From contig CBFIIQ010000014.1 in NCBI GenBank assembly GCA_965662685.1, positions 1-62,163 on the forward strand: 62,163 bases of DNA, in the 5' to 3' direction. The translations under genes and the position numbers were made by a program. This DNA comes from Eutrophocola sp965662685. Lineage in GTDB: Bacteria; Pseudomonadota; Gammaproteobacteria; Pseudomonadales; Pseudohongiellaceae. Shown here piece after piece: positions 26,495 to 36,127 of the stretch. The notes beneath the pieces are model-generated. The model worked only from the letters and a program-made list of their open reading frames with translations. It ran no database searches and was not told where the DNA came from. How positions within the stretch are numbered: the stretch's first letter is position 1; every line of letters begins with the position of its first letter.

Positions 26495-26911
26495 TCAGTC
26501 TTTCTTTTCAGCTTTTGCTTTTGCCTTTGGAGCTGCTGCCTTCTTGGGAGCGGCTTCTTTCTTGGGAGCTGCTTCTTTCTTTGCAGCTGCCTTGGCTTTA
26601 ACACCTGAAGAAATCTCTGTGATCTTCACTTCGGTGTACCACTGGCGGTGTCCCATCTGCTTTTTATGGTGCTTACGACGTTGGAACTTGATGATAGTGA
26701 CTTTATCACCGCGACCATGACTGATAACTTCAGCAGTGACATTACCTTCAACATAGGGCGTACCAATCTTTACATCAGCACCTTCACCTACCATCAGGAC
26801 CTTGTCAAAATTTACCGTGTCACCAGTACTGGCTTCGATCTTTTCAAGCTTCAGCACTTCACCTTCTGAAACCCGGTGCTGCTTGCCGCCACTTTCAATT
26901 ACCGCGTACAT
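26495..26911 (-). CDS. rplU: 50S ribosomal protein L21 with a Lys/Ala-rich tail
   Basis: Residues 1-103 (MYAVIESGGKQHRV... QWYTEVKITEIS) are normal L21. About 35 further residues follow, made of repeats such as AAPKKE and KAKAKAEKKD. The tail DNA has near-repeats of about 18 bp. ATG 26911 follows GGAG by six bases; an upstream TTG (26923) has no merit. Such basic tails occur in some lineages; here it may bind RNA. Confidence 0.93.
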   Translation of the reverse strand: MYAVIESGGKQHRVSEGEVLKLEKIEASTGDTVNFDKVLMVGEGADVKIGTPYVEGNVTAEVISHGRGDKVTIIKFQRRKHHKKQMGHRQWYTEVKITEISSGVKAKAAAKKEAAPKKEAAPKKAAAPKAKAKAEKKD

Positions 26912-27292
26912 ATTTTGCTCCAATAGCGCTATTGCTATTCAGATATTGTTCTTTGAACCTAAATTAACTGACCTGCCTGTATATACCCGATTTTATTTCA
27001 ATCCAGACTAATCCACTTCAGCATCTTTCCAACACCGCTATTTGTTCCAGCAAACTATTCCGATCTGGAACACGGTGTTAATATTGTGCGTAAATGCAGT
27101 CAGGCTTTGGGCCGGTCATTACGAGGGCGGGAATTGTACGGGAACAACCCTGCTTTCGCAACAAAATCAGGGGATTTTTTAGCATTACCGGCAACTCCCT
27201 TGCCGGAATCAGCATTGGGGCTGAAAAGCCCGTAATCCTTGACTTTACCCACCTCCAAAACTAGCATGCGAAACTCTTTTTCAGAGCAGACT
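26912..27292. other. Divergent rplU/ispB intergenic region
   Basis: This is a 381-bp stretch without a credible gene. It must contain the promoters for rplU-rpmA and for ispB. I could not pick out convincing -35/-10 pairs by eye. Confidence 0.6.
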
Positions 27293-28258
27293 ATGGCTTC
27301 ACCAATCCAACAGATCGTCGCTGATGATTTTGCCGCGCTTAATCAGACTGTAGTAGCGCAGCTTCATTCAGACGTCCCGCTGATCGAAAGCATCGGGCAT
27401 TATATTATAGAGGCTGGCGGCAAGCGCATGCGCCCGGTACTGGTATTGCTGTGCAGCAAAAACCTGGGCTACAGTGGCAAAGACCATATCGAGTTGGCCA
27501 CCGTCATCGAATTTCTGCATACCGCAACATTACTGCATGATGACGTCGTTGATATGTCAGAAATGCGCAGGGGACGCCAAACGGCCAATACACGCTGGGA
27601 CAATCCTTCCAGTGTGCTGGTAGGCGACTTTATCTACTCACGCGCCTTTGAGCTGCTGGTTGGCATAGGCGATATGCAGATCATGGATGTCATGGCCAGT
27701 ACCACCAATAAAATTTCCGAGGGAGAAGTACTTCAGCTGGTGAACCAGCATAATCCCCAGGCCACTGAAGCAGACTATTTACAGGTGATTCATAATAAAA
27801 CCGCCATTTTATTTGCCGCTGCCTGCAAGACAGCCGCAATTCTTGCCGGCGCTAGTGCAACGATTACCGAACAGTTATATCAATTTGGGCTGCAGGTGGG
27901 TATTGCCTTCCAACTGGTAGATGACGTGCTGGATTTCTCTGGCTCCAGCCAGGCAATGGGAAAGAATATCGGTGACGATCTGGCAGAGGGAAAGCCTACT
28001 CTGCCGCTGATTTATGCCATGCAGCATGCATCTGATACGGAACGAAAACTGATTGAGGAATCGATAAAATCGGGTGGGCGTGAGCATCTGGATGCCATCA
28101 TAGAGACTGTGATTCACTCAGGCGCCCTTGATTACACCCGCCGCAAAGCGCGTGAAGCCATAGACATTGCCATGAATTGCCTGAATTGTCTGCCGGAAAA
28201 TGAATATCGGGATGCCTTAAAGCAGGTCGCCGAGGCAGCATTGAATCGGGACAGCTAA
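27293..28258 (+). CDS. ispB: Octaprenyl diphosphate synthase
   Basis: The 321-residue trans-prenyl transferase makes the ubiquinone side chain. Both aspartate-rich motifs are present: LLHDDVVDMSEMRRG and LVDDVLDF; GGKRMRP binds the diphosphate. ATG 27293 gives a start and length like E. coli IspB. Upstream in-frame TTG 27239 and ATG 27266 are possible but add unconserved residues. It ends 9 bp from the convergent MOSC gene. Confidence 0.93.
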   Translation: MASPIQQIVADDFAALNQTVVAQLHSDVPLIESIGHYIIEAGGKRMRPVLVLLCSKNLGYSGKDHIELATVIEFLHTATLLHDDVVDMSEMRRGRQTANTRWDNPSSVLVGDFIYSRAFELLVGIGDMQIMDVMASTTNKISEGEVLQLVNQHNPQATEADYLQVIHNKTAILFAAACKTAAILAGASATITEQLYQFGLQVGIAFQLVDDVLDFSGSSQAMGKNIGDDLAEGKPTLPLIYAMQHASDTERKLIEESIKSGGREHLDAIIETVIHSGALDYTRRKAREAIDIAMNCLNCLPENEYRDALKQVAEAALNRDS

Positions 28259-28267
28259 GGCTTTTAT

Positions 28268-28708
28268 TTAGCAGATGATGACCTCATCGCCAATCTGGAT
28301 ACTGCCGCTACGCAATACCTTGCACACCACACCTCCACGGAACCCCATCTGCAGAGAACTGAATAATTCCGGGGCCTGACTTTCCAGCTTGTCATGAGGA
28401 GTCATTTCCCGGTGAATCTCAAATTCAGCTTCGCCAATCTGCAGTGTTCTACCAAGATCAGTGGGTAGAAATTCAAAACCCTTGATTAACAAACTGGAAC
28501 CGTGAACCAGCCAGGACGGCTCCAGACCAGTTTCATGGCAAACCTTGACCCATGATTCCTTGCTGAGCAAGGCCACTTCACCCGCACCAAGCAGGTCACA
28601 CCTGTCACCCTCAAGCCCATTATTGAGGGTCACTTGTGCGGCAAACACTTCCTCTCTGGCACCATCATCGGCTTTACTTTTAGCTATACTTTGTAATTGA
28701 ATTTTCAT
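28268..28708 (-). CDS. MOSC-domain protein
   Basis: A 146-residue stand-alone MOSC domain (VTLNNGLEGDRC, HGSSLLIKGFEF, GFRGGVVCKVL). MOSC proteins handle molybdenum-cofactor-linked sulfur transfer; here one Cys lies in GGVVCKV. ATG 28708 is used; the extra 18 residues upstream are not typical. Its specific role is unknown. Confidence 0.82.
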   Translation of the reverse strand: MKIQLQSIAKSKADDGAREEVFAAQVTLNNGLEGDRCDLLGAGEVALLSKESWVKVCHETGLEPSWLVHGSSLLIKGFEFLPTDLGRTLQIGEAEFEIHREMTPHDKLESQAPELFSSLQMGFRGGVVCKVLRSGSIQIGDEVIIC

Positions 28709-28961
28709 GGTCAGATACTTCCTGATCGCTATCACTGGGCTGCGAATAAAGTTTATCAGCATCCATGCCGGGGTTCCCGTTATTCCGCTTATCTTCGAAT
28801 GTAGTTGCTGGTTTAAAAAAACAGGAGATTCAGAAAAATCGTCAATATTGTATTAATTCCTTGGACAATTTCCTCACTCCCCCCTATCGTGTACTTCCTT
28901 GTACTTCAGACTCTAATGCCACTGCAGTACCGTATTCATTTCTGTTATCCGTATTAAAACT

Positions 28962-29912
28962 ATGACTAAAAAACTCTTCCTGATAATTCCAGGCATCATT
29001 ATTTTAATCCTTGGGGCTGCATATTTTGTTGCCAATTACCATTTAAAGACGGTTGTTGATCTGCGAGTTGAAGAGTTAATCGCCAGTGGGGATTATCAGG
29101 AAATCACCTATGAATCGATTGCCATCGAGTTCAATGGTGAGATCGCACTGGACAATCTTTATGTTATTGACAGTAACCGCAATGAATACATTCTTGAGAA
29201 TATACGAATATCCGAATTTGACTACTTCAATGAGGTCCCACACCACCTCCACCTGACAGCATCCGGACTACGTTTTCCAGCCGCAGCGCCCACATTCGGC
29301 GCTGGCCCTGATAATTTGCTGAATAATTATATTGTTACCATGATGGAACAGGATCTGCTGCCTCTGAGCATGAACTACAGGTATGACTTTGATCCCGAAG
29401 ACAACGATCGCATGGATATAGACGCAGACATTTCGCTACCGGAGTCATTTTTTCTTGGCGCTAAAGTGCAGATACAAAATATTCCCATGGAAGAACTCAA
29501 TAAAAATTCCCCTGACAACGCCAACGAGCCGGGCAATGTTTCATTCTTGTTACAAAATGCCGATATTCCAGCCGCCTCGATAACATTGCGAGATGAAGGC
29601 ATGATTGCGAATATCACTACATTGCAGGGAGACGCATTGGGAATAGGTGGCGATGAATACCGGCAGCAATTATTGGAACAGTTACAGGCAATGGCTCTGT
29701 TTGTCCCACCTCAAATGCAATCTCTGGCCCAGGATTTACTAAGCAATCTTGCTGAATTCATGGCGGGAGAAAAAACCCTGAGAGTGAGTATTACGCCGCA
29801 ATACAATGGCAATATTCAACGACTACAACTGGAAGGGATGGCAGCCTTTTATACAGGTGATATCGGGCGCATCGCTGAACTGCTGCAGCTGGATATCGAG
29901 ACTATCGAATAG
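28962..29912 (+). CDS. Membrane-anchored periplasmic protein of unknown function
   Basis: A 316-residue protein with an N-terminal helix (LFLIIPGIIILILGAAYFVA), then a periplasmic part. Alternating strands (IAIEFNGEIALDNLYVIDSN) recall AsmA/YdgA-type proteins, but I cannot assign a family. A long Gln/Leu/Ala-rich amphipathic segment covers about 225-265. It is monocistronic, convergent with the sugar dehydrogenase gene. Confidence 0.7.
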   Translation: MTKKLFLIIPGIIILILGAAYFVANYHLKTVVDLRVEELIASGDYQEITYESIAIEFNGEIALDNLYVIDSNRNEYILENIRISEFDYFNEVPHHLHLTASGLRFPAAAPTFGAGPDNLLNNYIVTMMEQDLLPLSMNYRYDFDPEDNDRMDIDADISLPESFFLGAKVQIQNIPMEELNKNSPDNANEPGNVSFLLQNADIPAASITLRDEGMIANITTLQGDALGIGGDEYRQQLLEQLQAMALFVPPQMQSLAQDLLSNLAEFMAGEKTLRVSITPQYNGNIQRLQLEGMAAFYTGDIGRIAELLQLDIETIE

Positions 29913-29937
29913 TAAATCAAATATTAAATCGCGGCCT

Positions 29938-31131
29938 TCATTCCACCGGCTCCATTACCAGCAAGGCCCCATCGGCTTCTTCAGTCAGCACATAAATCAA
30001 GCCATCAGGCCCTTCTTGCACATCACGAATTCGCTGTTTCAGATCAGTCAGCAGCCATTCTCTTCTCTGCTCTCCAAACTCATTAAAGTTGATGCGTTCC
30101 ACATGCCCTGTTCCCGGCATGCGAGCGGTCATCAGAGCACCAACAAAAAGATCATTTTGCCATTGCGGAAACTTGTCGCCGGTATAAAACATCAGGCCGG
30201 AAGTCGCGATAGAGGGAACCCAGAAAATTTCCGGCTGTACCAAACCTTCCTGCCAGGGCTGGGTGGAAACCCGGCTACCATCATAGTCCCTGCCATAGCT
30301 TACCAGGGGCCAGCCATAATTTTTTCCCGGCTGAATTATATTTACTTCATCGCCGCCCTGCGGTCCATGCTCACTGGCCCACAGCTCTCCGGTAACAGGG
30401 TGAAAATCAATGCCTTCCATAGCACGATGACCAATGCTCCAGATCTGCGGCAGATAGCCTTCCCTGCCCACAAAGGGGTTATTCGCCGGAATAGAGCCGT
30501 CATCATTAAGCCTTAATAATTTACTGATATCGCTCATCGGATTCTGGGGATTTTCAAAATCACGCCGAAAAGGCGAAGACATGAACACTGTGCCATCAGC
30601 AGCAAAACGCAAACGTGAACCATGACCACCGGCCGTAGTACTCCAGGCATCCGCAACGAACACATCCTCAACCTGTTCCAGTGCATTTTCAGCCTGATTC
30701 AGTCGTCCTCTTGCCATAACCGTGGTTGCATAATAATCAGCTCCTGCAGGCGGTGGCGCATTTTTTACGTAGGTGAAATACACCAGCCGATTACTGGCAA
30801 AATCCGGATGTAAAACAACATCCATCAGACCGCCACCAGAGGCTACCTGTACTTCAGGCGCGCCTGTGACAATCTGCGGATCCAGCATGCCATTTCTGAC
30901 AATCCTGAACTGCCCGGCCTTTTCAGCGATCAGAACATTGCCACTGGGCAGGAATGCCATACCCCAGGGGTTAGCAATACCTCGTGCCACAACGGAAACC
31001 TTGATTTTTCCGGCAGGTGACCAGGTATCGTAATACCAGGGCCCTTCTTCAAGTGTAAAAGGTTGAGCCAGCAAAGACCCTGAAGCGACCAGCAAAAGCA
31101 GAATTGAAAGCAGTTTTCTAATTTGAAACAC
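29938..31131 (-). CDS. PQQ-dependent sugar dehydrogenase, GSDH/YliI family
   Basis: A 397-residue exported six-bladed propeller dehydrogenase; signal peptide up to about residue 22 (LLAQP). Motifs include NPWGMAFLPSGNVLIAEKAG, GGHGSRLRF, SEHGPQGGDEVN and GKNYGWPLVSYG, all typical of soluble aldose dehydrogenases with calcium and PQQ sites. It would oxidise sugars in the periplasm. Its start overlaps the end of the PepSY gene by 14 bp, so the two are coupled. Confidence 0.85.
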   Translation of the reverse strand: MFQIRKLLSILLLLVASGSLLAQPFTLEEGPWYYDTWSPAGKIKVSVVARGIANPWGMAFLPSGNVLIAEKAGQFRIVRNGMLDPQIVTGAPEVQVASGGGLMDVVLHPDFASNRLVYFTYVKNAPPPAGADYYATTVMARGRLNQAENALEQVEDVFVADAWSTTAGGHGSRLRFAADGTVFMSSPFRRDFENPQNPMSDISKLLRLNDDGSIPANNPFVGREGYLPQIWSIGHRAMEGIDFHPVTGELWASEHGPQGGDEVNIIQPGKNYGWPLVSYGRDYDGSRVSTQPWQEGLVQPEIFWVPSIATSGLMFYTGDKFPQWQNDLFVGALMTARMPGTGHVERINFNEFGEQRREWLLTDLKQRIRDVQEGPDGLIYVLTEEADGALLVMEPVE

Positions 31132-32722
31132 CTGTCACCTCGCGAGTTTTACATTTTCCAATAATTTTTTTCAGTATGTAGATGATGTCATTTTTTAATC
31201 GTTTCAAACCACAATAGAGTCCGATAAAACTGACGCCAAGTCCGCCCGCAAGAAGAATCAAAACACCAATATCCCACAACGGTCGCCGGTGATACCAGAA
31301 GGCAAAATCCAGGCTGTGCAGCCCGCTGTAAAGCCAACGTTCTATTCGACTATTGCGATGAATCAGACTTAGCAACTCACTTTTATGGGGATCAACATAG
31401 ATCCAGCTTTGCGCCGGGTCATTAAATTTGATGCGCAATACTGGCAGCGGTAATTGATTATTACGTGAGTAATAGTAATCATCATACTCCTGCAACAGCG
31501 CGTAATCAGTAACTTCGGCGTCTTCAATACTGGCTTCCAGCTTGCTTACCAGTGCTTCTGTGGCAAAACCTTCACTGAGGCGAAAACCATCGGCTTCAAT
31601 AAGCAGGCTATTGGAATCCAGTTGCCCGATGATGTTGTAAGGCTGATGCAAACGGTCACGCTTATTCATTTCCAGATCTCTGCTCTCACTGTAGCGAGCA
31701 AGATAGTAAGGAGCTGCGCCAATCCAGCGAAATTCCACTTCCTTGATATCACGCTCTACACCATTGCCTTGCGCAAGTGTTTGCCACTGGCTTGCATCAA
31801 AGGCAGGAAACGATTCCAGGTCCAGAACTCCTTCCTGATAAACACCCTCATCCACCCTCAGCCCTCGGGCATCAGACCAGGCAAAGGGTTCCATGGAAAG
31901 CATGCCACTAAAGGACCAGGTCAACACGAAAACACCAAACACAGTACCCAGAATATAATGCCAGCGCATCAACCCCCGATAGGGGACCGCCTTGCTGAGC
32001 TTGAATGGTCTGACTTTACGCCACTGCGTAAAACTCATTACCAGACCAAGCAAGGCAAGCAGGCAACCGATGCCAGAGGTCCAGACTACGATGTCATACC
32101 ATAACGGTTGATTGGCGCGCAGGTCAGCAAAATAAAACCAGTGCGGGATGGTACCAAGCCATGCCAGCATGCGACTCTGGCGCGTTGTGTAGACCGCAAC
32201 CTGGGCCCTGGTCGGAGACACATAGGCTTGTGTGGCATAGTCATCAGCGACGCTGTATTTAAACAGAGGCAGTTCATTGGGAATGGCAATTGTCCATTGA
32301 TCGGGCCGGGTTATCAGGCCTTCATAACTAAACAGCTGCAGCGGGATATCAAGAAAATCACTGGCGATTTGTGCGCCCTGTTGTGGCTTCAGATCAGAAA
32401 GAAACTCGCCATTATCTGCCCAGATAAAAGTGCTGGGAAAGCGGGGTTCCGGAAACTCATACACCGGCCTGCCCATTACCGTGCGCAGACGGGCTTCATA
32501 AGGCGTATAACCAAGCAAACCCACTGCTTGCCAGGGAGATATAGTCACATCTTTAAAATTGAGGGAACTGCCACCTTCAACACGCATTTCATTGGTGATG
32601 CGCGGCATACCGCCAGCATAAATCATGACAAAGGCTGACAGGAACCACACCACAAAGAGAAAACTCAGCGGTATGCCGATATAACGGTGGCTAAGAATAA
32701 GCAGGGTTTTAAATGCCCGCAT
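31118..32722 (-). CDS. PepSY-domain inner-membrane protein
   Basis: A 534-residue PepSY-TM protein. An N-terminal helix (HRYIGIPLSFLFVVWFLSAF) leads to a periplasmic PepSY part, then middle helices (IVVWTSGIGCLLALLGLVMSF, about 200-220 and 245-270) and a C-terminal helix pair. Such proteins often resemble FoxB-type ferric-siderophore reductases. ATG 32722 follows GGGGGA by six bases. It is the first gene of a two-gene operon with the PQQ sugar dehydrogenase. A partner TonB receptor is not in view. Confidence 0.75.
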   Translation of the reverse strand: MRAFKTLLILSHRYIGIPLSFLFVVWFLSAFVMIYAGGMPRITNEMRVEGGSSLNFKDVTISPWQAVGLLGYTPYEARLRTVMGRPVYEFPEPRFPSTFIWADNGEFLSDLKPQQGAQIASDFLDIPLQLFSYEGLITRPDQWTIAIPNELPLFKYSVADDYATQAYVSPTRAQVAVYTTRQSRMLAWLGTIPHWFYFADLRANQPLWYDIVVWTSGIGCLLALLGLVMSFTQWRKVRPFKLSKAVPYRGLMRWHYILGTVFGVFVLTWSFSGMLSMEPFAWSDARGLRVDEGVYQEGVLDLESFPAFDASQWQTLAQGNGVERDIKEVEFRWIGAAPYYLARYSESRDLEMNKRDRLHQPYNIIGQLDSNSLLIEADGFRLSEGFATEALVSKLEASIEDAEVTDYALLQEYDDYYYSRNNQLPLPVLRIKFNDPAQSWIYVDPHKSELLSLIHRNSRIERWLYSGLHSLDFAFWYHRRPLWDIGVLILLAGGLGVSFIGLYCGLKRLKNDIIYILKKIIGKCKTREVTGVSN

Positions 32723-32872
32723 GCCTTGTCCCCCAAGGTTTGAAATTAACAAAATTGATAATCAATATGTCTGAGTGTAGCGAAATTCATCTTCTGCATA
32801 CAATTGATTAGTGTATTCATTTACTATCTGCCTGCACAACGAACAGAATCGTCTCACAAGATTAAAAATACA

Positions 32873-33448
32873 ATGATTGCCTTAATGAATAATTATATTG
32901 GTCTGCGCCTTAGTCTTGCATTGCTGGGTATATTCTCGCTGCAACATGCCCTTCTCGCCGCAGAGATAGATGGCGAAAATATTCCAGATACCTACAGCCT
33001 GGGCGACAGCACTCTGAGTCTAAATGGTTGTGGCAAGCGGGAAATGCTCTGGAACAGTTTATATCTTGTCAGTCTCTACCTTGAACAACCCACTTCTGAT
33101 GCCCAAACAATTACTGATGAGACGACCGCCAAGACAATCCGCCTGAAAGTGCTATATGACAACAAATTACCAGACGACCTACCGGATCTCTGGCGTGAGC
33201 CCTTGCAGGAAGAAATGAATAAGGAAATGTTGAAAACAGTACTGAATCTTTATGATGACATCAGCACTGGCGATATTGTGTTATTCAGTTATCACCCGCA
33301 ACTGGGCACCCGGGTATCACTTAATGATGAAAGGGTAATCGAGCGCAATAACTCTGCACTCATTTCTACCCTGCTGGACAACTGGATTGGCATTGAGCCT
33401 GTGTCAGAAAATCTGAAGCGTTTGTTGCTCAGTCAATCCTGCCAATAG
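32873..33448 (+). CDS. Chalcone-isomerase-like secreted protein
   Basis: A 191-residue exported protein with signal sequence LALLGIFSLQHALLAAE and mature GENIPDTYSLGDSTLSLNGCGKREMLW, the bacterial chalcone isomerase-like pattern. These periplasmic proteins have the CHI fold but usually no known substrate. ATG 32873 is used; a longer reading from 32804 adds a poor leader, and ATG 32885 is also possible. It is convergent with the following PepSY gene by 3 bp. Confidence 0.75.
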   Translation: MIALMNNYIGLRLSLALLGIFSLQHALLAAEIDGENIPDTYSLGDSTLSLNGCGKREMLWNSLYLVSLYLEQPTSDAQTITDETTAKTIRLKVLYDNKLPDDLPDLWREPLQEEMNKEMLKTVLNLYDDISTGDIVLFSYHPQLGTRVSLNDERVIERNNSALISTLLDNWIGIEPVSENLKRLLLSQSCQ

Positions 33449-33451
33449 GGT

Positions 33452-34345
33452 TTAATAGCGCTGGTATTTTTTTATTACGCGGCGATACCAGACGATAAAC
33501 CCGCTGATAAACATAAATGCTGGCAGCAATCCAAGCACAATCCAGATATAGGGCAATACCGGCCAGGAACCGCGGAAACGGCCAAAATGCATATCAATCA
33601 GAAACAATAACCAGCTGTCCGGACGATCAAAATCCTCCAGATCACTATCCATGGCATTGATAATGAAATCAAAGGGTTGGGGAAAAGCAAAATAAATTGC
33701 TGTTATGCCCCAGATAAGAAGCAGCAACAGTGACCAGAAACCAAGCACACTGTGCAATTGCCATAACAGACTGTGAGAACTATTGCGCTTTATCAGCAGG
33801 CCCTCTTTCCAGCGGCGCCTGCCCTGCCACCAGATAATCAGACCGGTAACGACCATCAACAGGAATAACATACCGCCAAAGGCATTCACCCTGCGACCCG
33901 TTGCACGTTCCATCAGCAGATCGTCATGCAGTCGCGTAAGCCACTCTACGCTGCGTACCTGCCAGGGATAGGTATTCCCGAGATCCATACCGCTATAGTG
34001 ATCAAAATAACGTGAGGACTCTTCTCCATTTCGTTCCAGTACCACATAGGTAGCGCGTCGTGGACGCGTCGGAGCAACAATGTTGGTAATTTCATAGTCC
34101 CGGTAAACTTCAGCGATTCTGTCTTCCAGTGCGCTGCCGGAAAGTGCATCTCCTGCCTCTAAGGGGACTTCGCTAACAATGAACCAGCGACTGAACTGGG
34201 GTCTGAGTACAACGGCGGAACCGCTGACACTGATTATCAGAATATAGAAACCAAGTGCGATGCCTAACCATAAATGGAGCTGGAACAGTGCACGGCGAAA
34301 AAAGGTGGTATTGGGTGCCTGAACCCAACGTTGCCAATTATTCAT
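33452..34345 (-). CDS. PepSY-associated transmembrane protein
   Basis: About 297 residues with helices at LHLWLGIALGFYILIISVSG, GGMLFLLMVVTGLIIWWQG, LHSVLGFWSLLLLLIWG and a last one near the C terminus. PepSY_TM proteins bind heme or pass electrons in ferric uptake. Conserved His residues sit in helix starts (LHLW, LHSVLG). ATG 34345 is used; a TTG 24 bp upstream would leave a 3-bp gap to the small upstream gene. It is the end of the YeiH operon. Confidence 0.72.
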   Translation of the reverse strand: MNNWQRWVQAPNTTFFRRALFQLHLWLGIALGFYILIISVSGSAVVLRPQFSRWFIVSEVPLEAGDALSGSALEDRIAEVYRDYEITNIVAPTRPRRATYVVLERNGEESSRYFDHYSGMDLGNTYPWQVRSVEWLTRLHDDLLMERATGRRVNAFGGMLFLLMVVTGLIIWWQGRRRWKEGLLIKRNSSHSLLWQLHSVLGFWSLLLLLIWGITAIYFAFPQPFDFIINAMDSDLEDFDRPDSWLLFLIDMHFGRFRGSWPVLPYIWIVLGLLPAFMFISGFIVWYRRVIKKYQRY

Positions 34346-34372
34346 AGTTGGCACAATCTGCTGCAGCAAACA

Positions 34373-34585
34373 TTACTCATTGATTAATTCCCGTACCGTC
34401 TTTTCAGCAGACAATGCCAGCTTGCTTTCGATATAAAACAAAGCCGAGGGATCAATATCATTGATTTCTATGAGGGACGACTGCTCCTGTAAATGGCTAA
34501 TATTATTATTGCCATAGGCAATTAGCTGCTGAAGCATGATCAGTAACGCAATAAAGCCCAGAGTTTTTAGCGCATCTATTTTCAT
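34373..34585 (-). CDS. Small membrane protein between YeiH and PepSY genes
   Basis: Seventy residues, MKIDALKTLGFIALLIMLQQL then a polar tail with LIEINDIDPSALFYIESKLAL. The single helix suggests an exported or anchored peptide. Its ATG overlaps the YeiH stop (TAATG), a sign of translational coupling and of a real gene. No family recognised. Confidence 0.6.
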   Translation of the reverse strand: MKIDALKTLGFIALLIMLQQLIAYGNNNISHLQEQSSLIEINDIDPSALFYIESKLALSAEKTVRELINE

Positions 34586-36006
34586 TACAGGCTATTGGTA
34601 ATTTCCGGAAAAACCTTATAAAACATCAACCAGGCCATTAACAGGGTCAGGCTAAGATTAAGGGTTTGCCCACATATATAAAGGATCAGGGGCTTGCCCC
34701 CATGGAACTGGGATTTCAGTTCACGGAAATTACCCGATAGGCCAATGCTGGCAAAGGCCAGACAGAACAGCCAGCCACGCATATCTGAAGTGAAATCCAG
34801 TACGCCATTTTCTACCAGAACAATGGCAGTGTTGGGATTTAGAGACTCGTAGAGCAGGGAAAATAAAATACTGGCGCCGAGAAATCCCAGCACAAACTTG
34901 GGAAAGCGCAGCCATATTTCTGAAGCCCCTATTGTCTGACCAGCGTCCTTCTCCACTTTGCTGGCCCAGTACACCGCGACGCCAAAAGCCAGAACTCCGA
35001 TGAGAATATTCTGAATCATTTTGATGGTGGCCGCGACATTGAGCGCGGTATCACCAAGAAAAGCGCCCGCCGCTACCACGGCGCCGGTCGCATCAATGGT
35101 GCCACCAATCCAGGCACCGCCCAGTACCTCTGGCATACCCACCGCATTGATAAAGGCGGGCAAGGCTACCATCATGACAGAAGTAAAAATCATCGACAGC
35201 CCGACCGCGGTGGTCAGTTCCTCTTTTGTCGCCTTACAGGCAGCCGCCGTGGCAATGGCTGCAGAAACGCCACACACTGACATATCAGCGCTAATGGTAA
35301 TGTTGAGAGTTTTGGAACCAATTTTCAACACCTTCTGACCAAACCAGAACGTACTGATCAGCACTATCGGCGTGACTATCCAGGCCACGAAAATACCCGG
35401 CAGCCCAATCGCCATCACCTTGCCAAATAATACTTCGGCCCCCAGCAGCACCAGACCGGTTTTTATATAAAGCTCCGGCTGCAGAGCCGGACGCACGAAT
35501 TCAGGAATACCAAAAATATTGGTAATGACCAGACCAAGGAGTATCGCCCACAAGGCATAGCCCAGACCCATACTGCGAAACTCAGTCTGATTGGCCAGCA
35601 AATAGGCAACAATGCCCAGGGCAAAAATAAAAATAAAGCCGCTGATAAAAATCGCAGCGGGCTTTTTCATAAGCCGCATGCCGACAGAAAATAAAACACA
35701 CAGGGCGATAAAGAAAAACAGCGCGGAGATGAAAAAATGCGAGGAAAAAGCAGACAAGGGATTCATTGACCAACGTGCAGGTCTGGCGCCGTTAACCATT
35801 TCACTGAGAAAACCGGTAAGCGCATTGCCANNNNNNNNNNNNNNNNNNGTTGACCAGGCATCTACAGAAAAATCGCTAGCCGTTTGTGCACCGAGCAGCG
35901 AGGTATCAACCTCGGAATAAGGCGCCACCAGGAATGCGGCCAGAGCCAGCAGGATAATAACAAAGCCAAGTAGTATGGCAGTGGTGTCTTCTGTCCAGTT
36001 TCCCAT
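34585..36006 (-). CDS. YeiH-family putative sulfate exporter
   Basis: Roughly 473 residues and about 11 helices of the YeiH (UPF0324) family, including NIFGIPEF, ADMSVCGVSAAIATAAACKA, GGAWIGGTIDATGAVVAAG and IGLSGNFRELKSQFHGGKPL. The function is not established; export of sulfate or sulfite is a proposal. An 18-base assembly gap falls near residue 55. Homologues support ATG 36006 (MGNWTEDTTAILLGF); ATG 36054 is also open. It heads the YeiH-small protein-PepSY operon. Confidence 0.82.
   Translation of the reverse strand: MGNWTEDTTAILLGFVIILLALAAFLVAPYSEVDTSLLGAQTASDFSVDAWSXXXXXXXGNALTGFLSEMVNGARPARWSMNPLSAFSSHFFISALFFFIALCVLFSVGMRLMKKPAAIFISGFIFIFALGIVAYLLANQTEFRSMGLGYALWAILLGLVITNIFGIPEFVRPALQPELYIKTGLVLLGAEVLFGKVMAIGLPGIFVAWIVTPIVLISTFWFGQKVLKIGSKTLNITISADMSVCGVSAAIATAAACKATKEELTTAVGLSMIFTSVMMVALPAFINAVGMPEVLGGAWIGGTIDATGAVVAAGAFLGDTALNVAATIKMIQNILIGVLAFGVAVYWASKVEKDAGQTIGASEIWLRFPKFVLGFLGASILFSLLYESLNPNTAIVLVENGVLDFTSDMRGWLFCLAFASIGLSGNFRELKSQFHGGKPLILYICGQTLNLSLTLLMAWLMFYKVFPEITNSL
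35831..35848. other. Assembly gap (18 N) in the YeiH gene
   Basis: A run of 18 unknown bases, in frame with both flanks, in the poorly conserved N-terminal loop. Its true length cannot be judged from the flanks. Confidence 0.95.
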
Positions 36007-36127
36007 TATGGCAGTTGCTCTGTTGCGGGTAATGGAACCAGCTAGCGGAACCATTTTTTATTGAATTTAAATAATTGAGCTTTGCTAATAAAAATAATTC
36101 AGGAGAAGCGTCGAGCCGGCATTGCTA

